Assembly: GCA_002081555.1 (NCBI GenBank)
Contig: MZNV01000409.1
Span: 1-20,159 of the forward strand
Direction of reading: 5' to 3'
DNA: 20,159 nt
From: Protostelium mycophagum
Taxonomy: Eukaryota > Evosea > Variosea > Protosteliida > Protosteliaceae
Positions 18,301 to 20,159 of this stretch are shown one piece after another. The notes below the pieces were generated by a model. That model saw only the letters and a list, made by a program, of their open reading frames with translations, searched no databases and had not been told where the DNA came from. The translations under genes and the position numbers were made by a program. Every line of letters begins with the position of its first letter. Within the stretch, counting starts at the first letter, position 1.

Positions 18301-19950
18301 GAAGTCGGTATGTACATCTACAATTGTCTCGGGACGATAACTGACCATCTACAACAGGCCACTTCTGGCGCCCTAGTCCTGACCGAAAAAGTTGGACTCA
18401 AAAATACGAGCAACTCCTGTCAGTGCAAGAGACACGACGACAAGGTGATTTTTCCGCGAAATTTCGATGAAATTTCGCTCACTGATTTTCATCAGAATGT
18501 GAACGCGAGCCACATGAAGGGTGGATTTTCTGGTACAAACATTGACGTGGCGTTTTCTTTTGATGTGACGGGTTCCATGTCTTGTTACATCGACGAAGTC
18601 AAATCACAGCTCGTCAAGATGATGAACCAGCTCCTCTCGGATATTCCAAACATCCGTATCGCAGTCATGGCGCACACAGGTTCGATCCCTGACCACTGTT
18701 TTTACTGACTCGTTGTAGATTATGATGACCCCGACCATCCTGACCCCTATTATATGGTTGATTTTACAAACGATATTTCCAAACTTGAAAAGTTTGTGAA
18801 GACGGTGGGAGGAACTTTTGGCGGGACTTCTTTTGCCGAATGCTACGAGCTCATCCTCCACGAATCCCAGACCAAACTTTCTTGGAAAAGGGGTGAGAAA
18901 TTTCTCTGAAAATTCTGAATCCCTGTCGACCTTCTTCAGACAACTCCAAAGCACTGGTCGTGATCGGGGATGCGATGCCGCATGAGAATGACGAGTTTGT
19001 GAAATTTGATTGGAGAAAGGAAGCTGAGGGTCTCTCTCAATGTGGTGTGAGGTTGTACGGAATCCAAGCCGGTATGTACACGTCATCTGACATGTCATGA
19101 TACGTGACAGGAACGAACAGCAGATCCACGAGATTCTTCCAAGAACTTTCTGAGATTGGAAACGGGGAGTATCTACAACTCGCCAGAATAAATCAGATGA
19201 GCGAAATATTCATGGGATTATGCTATGCAGAGGCCACAGACAAGTAACTATTCACTTCTCCTTTGACAAATCTTTCAAACAAAAACCCAACACAGCGTAA
19301 CAATAAGCTCATTTTTATAGACAACTTGTCGAACAAGGAGGGATGATGAACAATATTTCAAGCGAAAAGACTTTTGTCTTCTTGACTGATGAGATGGAGG
19401 AGATGCACATGTCCAATGCAGAAATGATCGAGATCCACAATGCCATCCACTCGAACAAGACCGCTGTTGATTTCAAAGGTGATTTTAATATTTGAATTTT
19501 GAAATGAAAACTGAGCGGGAAATAGGTAAAGTTTACCCGATCACACCGAGTACTTCGGCTGGTTGTAGAATGGTCAGAATAATGGGTGTAACCTTTGTGG
19601 AGCAAAATAAGAACAAAAAGTGAGTTAGAAATAGAATTTTATAATGAATTTGGACCTTAACGAACATCATCGGTTTCGTACTGTGGTTCTTACGGTAACA
19701 ACCGTATATTTCCTACCCATTGTACAATGAGGATCTAAGTATCTGACCATTCTTCAGATCAAATTATGCCAAAATGGCACTTGAAGGAACAAAAATCACC
19801 TGGTATATTTACAGAGGAAAATGGGGAAGCATCGTAGACGGGAAGAATGAGGGCCAGAAGAAAGAGACCTTCTTTAAGAACACGAGAGCCACGGATAACT
19901 CAGCACCAAGGGAAGGTGTGACATTGAGGCCAAGAATCTCCTCAAGATGA
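15391..19950 (+). CDS. RECQ1-type DNA helicase fused to a chromodomain and a VWA domain
   Basis: Twenty-four exons: 15391-15491, 15532-15629, 15673-15887, 15968-16243, 16284-16465, 16512-16740, 16782-16829, 16873-16932, 16988-17112, 17156-17225, 17268-17388, 17435-17529, 17617-17757, 17802-17936, 17970-18146, 18191-18307, 18358-18444, 18496-18679, 18719-18892, 18940-19071, 19111-19243, 19321-19478, 19526-19619, 19758-19950; 1,114 aa, all phases closed. Helicase: motif 0 FRPNQ 96-100, Walker A PTGAGKS 118-124, DEAH 223-226, WGHDFRPDY from 231, motif VI QESGRAGRDG ending at 410. Zinc-binding CRR...CGGTCDNC and a winged-helix RQC follow to about 587. Chromodomain about 620-667 ([10 protein letters not shown], then [18 protein letters not shown]). 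After a Ser/Pro/Lys linker comes a VWA domain about 775-965 with an intact MIDAS: DVTGS 782-786, GGTS, GDAMPHE. RECQ1 unwinds and branch-migrates DNA; chromatin binding through the chromodomain is inference. GAC|GTAAGT at 18107 is an alternative donor. Confidence 0.88.
16830..16872 (+). repeat. Intron with paired GAAATTTCG motif (intron family B)
   Basis: This RecQ intron, RecQ intron 18445-18495 and intron 5534-5573 of the unidentified gene (minus strand) each carry two GAAATTTCG blocks 11-12 nt apart. The rest of each intron differs. Confidence 0.6.
16933..16987 (+). repeat. Intron rich in GTTGTAGA/TCTACA motifs (intron family C example)
   Basis: GTTGTAGAT and ATCTACACC form an inverted pair around TGTCGACGTC, with a further TTGTAGA after it. 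Across the window about 20 copies of TTGTAGA or TCTACAA occur, mostly in introns on both strands, often as the acceptor itself (GTTGTAG|). Confidence 0.6.
17530..17616 (+). repeat. RecQ intron with terminal inverted repeats and a central palindrome
   Basis: The intron begins GTCAGTA and has its complement TACTGAC 14 nt from its end. In the middle lies GCGGTAGTTACCGC, a perfect 14-bp palindrome. After TACTGACAG the bases GTGACAG follow, giving two tandem acceptors; only the second keeps the frame. Confidence 0.55.
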
Positions 19951-19973
19951 TGTAGAAAATGTAGAATATATGT

Positions 19974-19996
19974 AAAGACATTAATGTCGTGTCTTT
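19974..19996 (+). terminator. Possible 3'-end hairpin after the RecQ-VWA gene
   Basis: AAAGACA and TGTCTTT can pair around a 9-nt loop. An overlapping perfect palindrome GACATTAATGTC lies at 19977-19988. It is about 25 bp after the stop. No AATAAA is seen nearby, so its role is a guess. Confidence 0.25.
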
Positions 19997-20033
19997 GTTT
20001 GGAGAATCCATCGTCCTTCCAAAATAGATAGTG

Positions 20034-20159
20034 TTAAAATGAAATGTGAAAAGAAATCTGCCTTCGCCAAAAGAACAGATGATTCTGCTCATAATTGCAT
20101 AGATGTTGGAGCACATGCAGAGTTGCCAAATACTGTCGCTTGGCTGCCCAATCGCTCAC
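20034..20159 (-). CDS. Possible 3' exon of a gene entering from the right edge
   Basis: On the minus strand the frame is open from the window edge for 41 codons to a TAA at 20034-20036. The peptide reads like an aromatic, Gln/His-rich C-terminus (for example LHVLQHLCNYEQNHLFFW). It could be the last exon of a convergent gene or a chance ORF; the first bases also look like an intron donor (GTGAGC). Confidence 0.2.
   Translation of the reverse strand: MSDWAAKRQYLATLHVLQHLCNYEQNHLFFWRRQISFHISF

Noticed and set aside
1-20159. CRISPR arrays, tRNA or rRNA genes, bacterial operons
   Set aside because: No regularly spaced repeats, no cloverleaf or rRNA sequence, and all genes are intron-rich and eukaryotic.

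Overview
This window is compact, gene-dense eukaryotic nuclear DNA. Seven protein genes can be traced, one of them cut by the left edge. They are split by about 80 short introns, mostly 37-60 nt, nearly all GT-AG with three well-supported GC-AG. Exon chains were built by hand from reading frame, splice-site phase and protein similarity recalled from family knowledge; no search was run. The gene mix is TACC, a PPP4R4-type phosphatase subunit, a ZSWIM-like protein, a RECQ1-type helicase and an intron-bearing cytosolic HSP70, plus a fungal-style Zn2Cys6 regulator. This suggests an opisthokont, perhaps a unicellular holozoan, a nucleariid or an early-diverging fungus. The lineage cannot be fixed from the window.

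Layout. 1-621 (-): 5' part of cytosolic HSP70. 622-1024: divergent intergenic region. 1025-4767 (+): SWIM zinc-finger protein with a long helical tail, about 1,021 aa. 4768-5056: convergent 3' region. 5057-6653 (-): unidentified 364-aa protein. 6677-6754: cluster of AGATCT palindromes. 6742-7595 (-): 221-aa Zn2Cys6 factor. 7962-11282 (-): 708-aa TACC-family protein with a duplicated N-terminal module. 11283-11850: divergent promoter region. 11851-15208 (+): PPP4R4-like HEAT-repeat protein, about 902 aa. 15391-19950 (+): a RecQ1-type helicase whose frame runs on through a chromodomain and a von Willebrand A domain, about 1,114 aa.

Two things stand out. First, the helicase-chromodomain-VWA fusion is an architecture I do not know from any described RecQ. 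It is supported by continuous frame across 23 introns, with the added modules on exons bounded by phase-0 introns. Second, introns of unrelated genes share sequence. At least four motif families recur (TCTACAAC/GTTGTAGA, CCCGCC plus TTGAAATTTGAA, paired GAAATTTCG, and CGGTA...TACCG hairpins), some in both orientations. This is what introner-like, transposon-derived introns would look like.

The genes do not form one pathway. HSP70 and the SWIM gene are divergent, as are TACC and PPP4R4. The unidentified and Zn2Cys6 genes sit head-to-tail 88 bp apart, and PPP4R4 and the helicase lie head-to-tail 182 bp apart.
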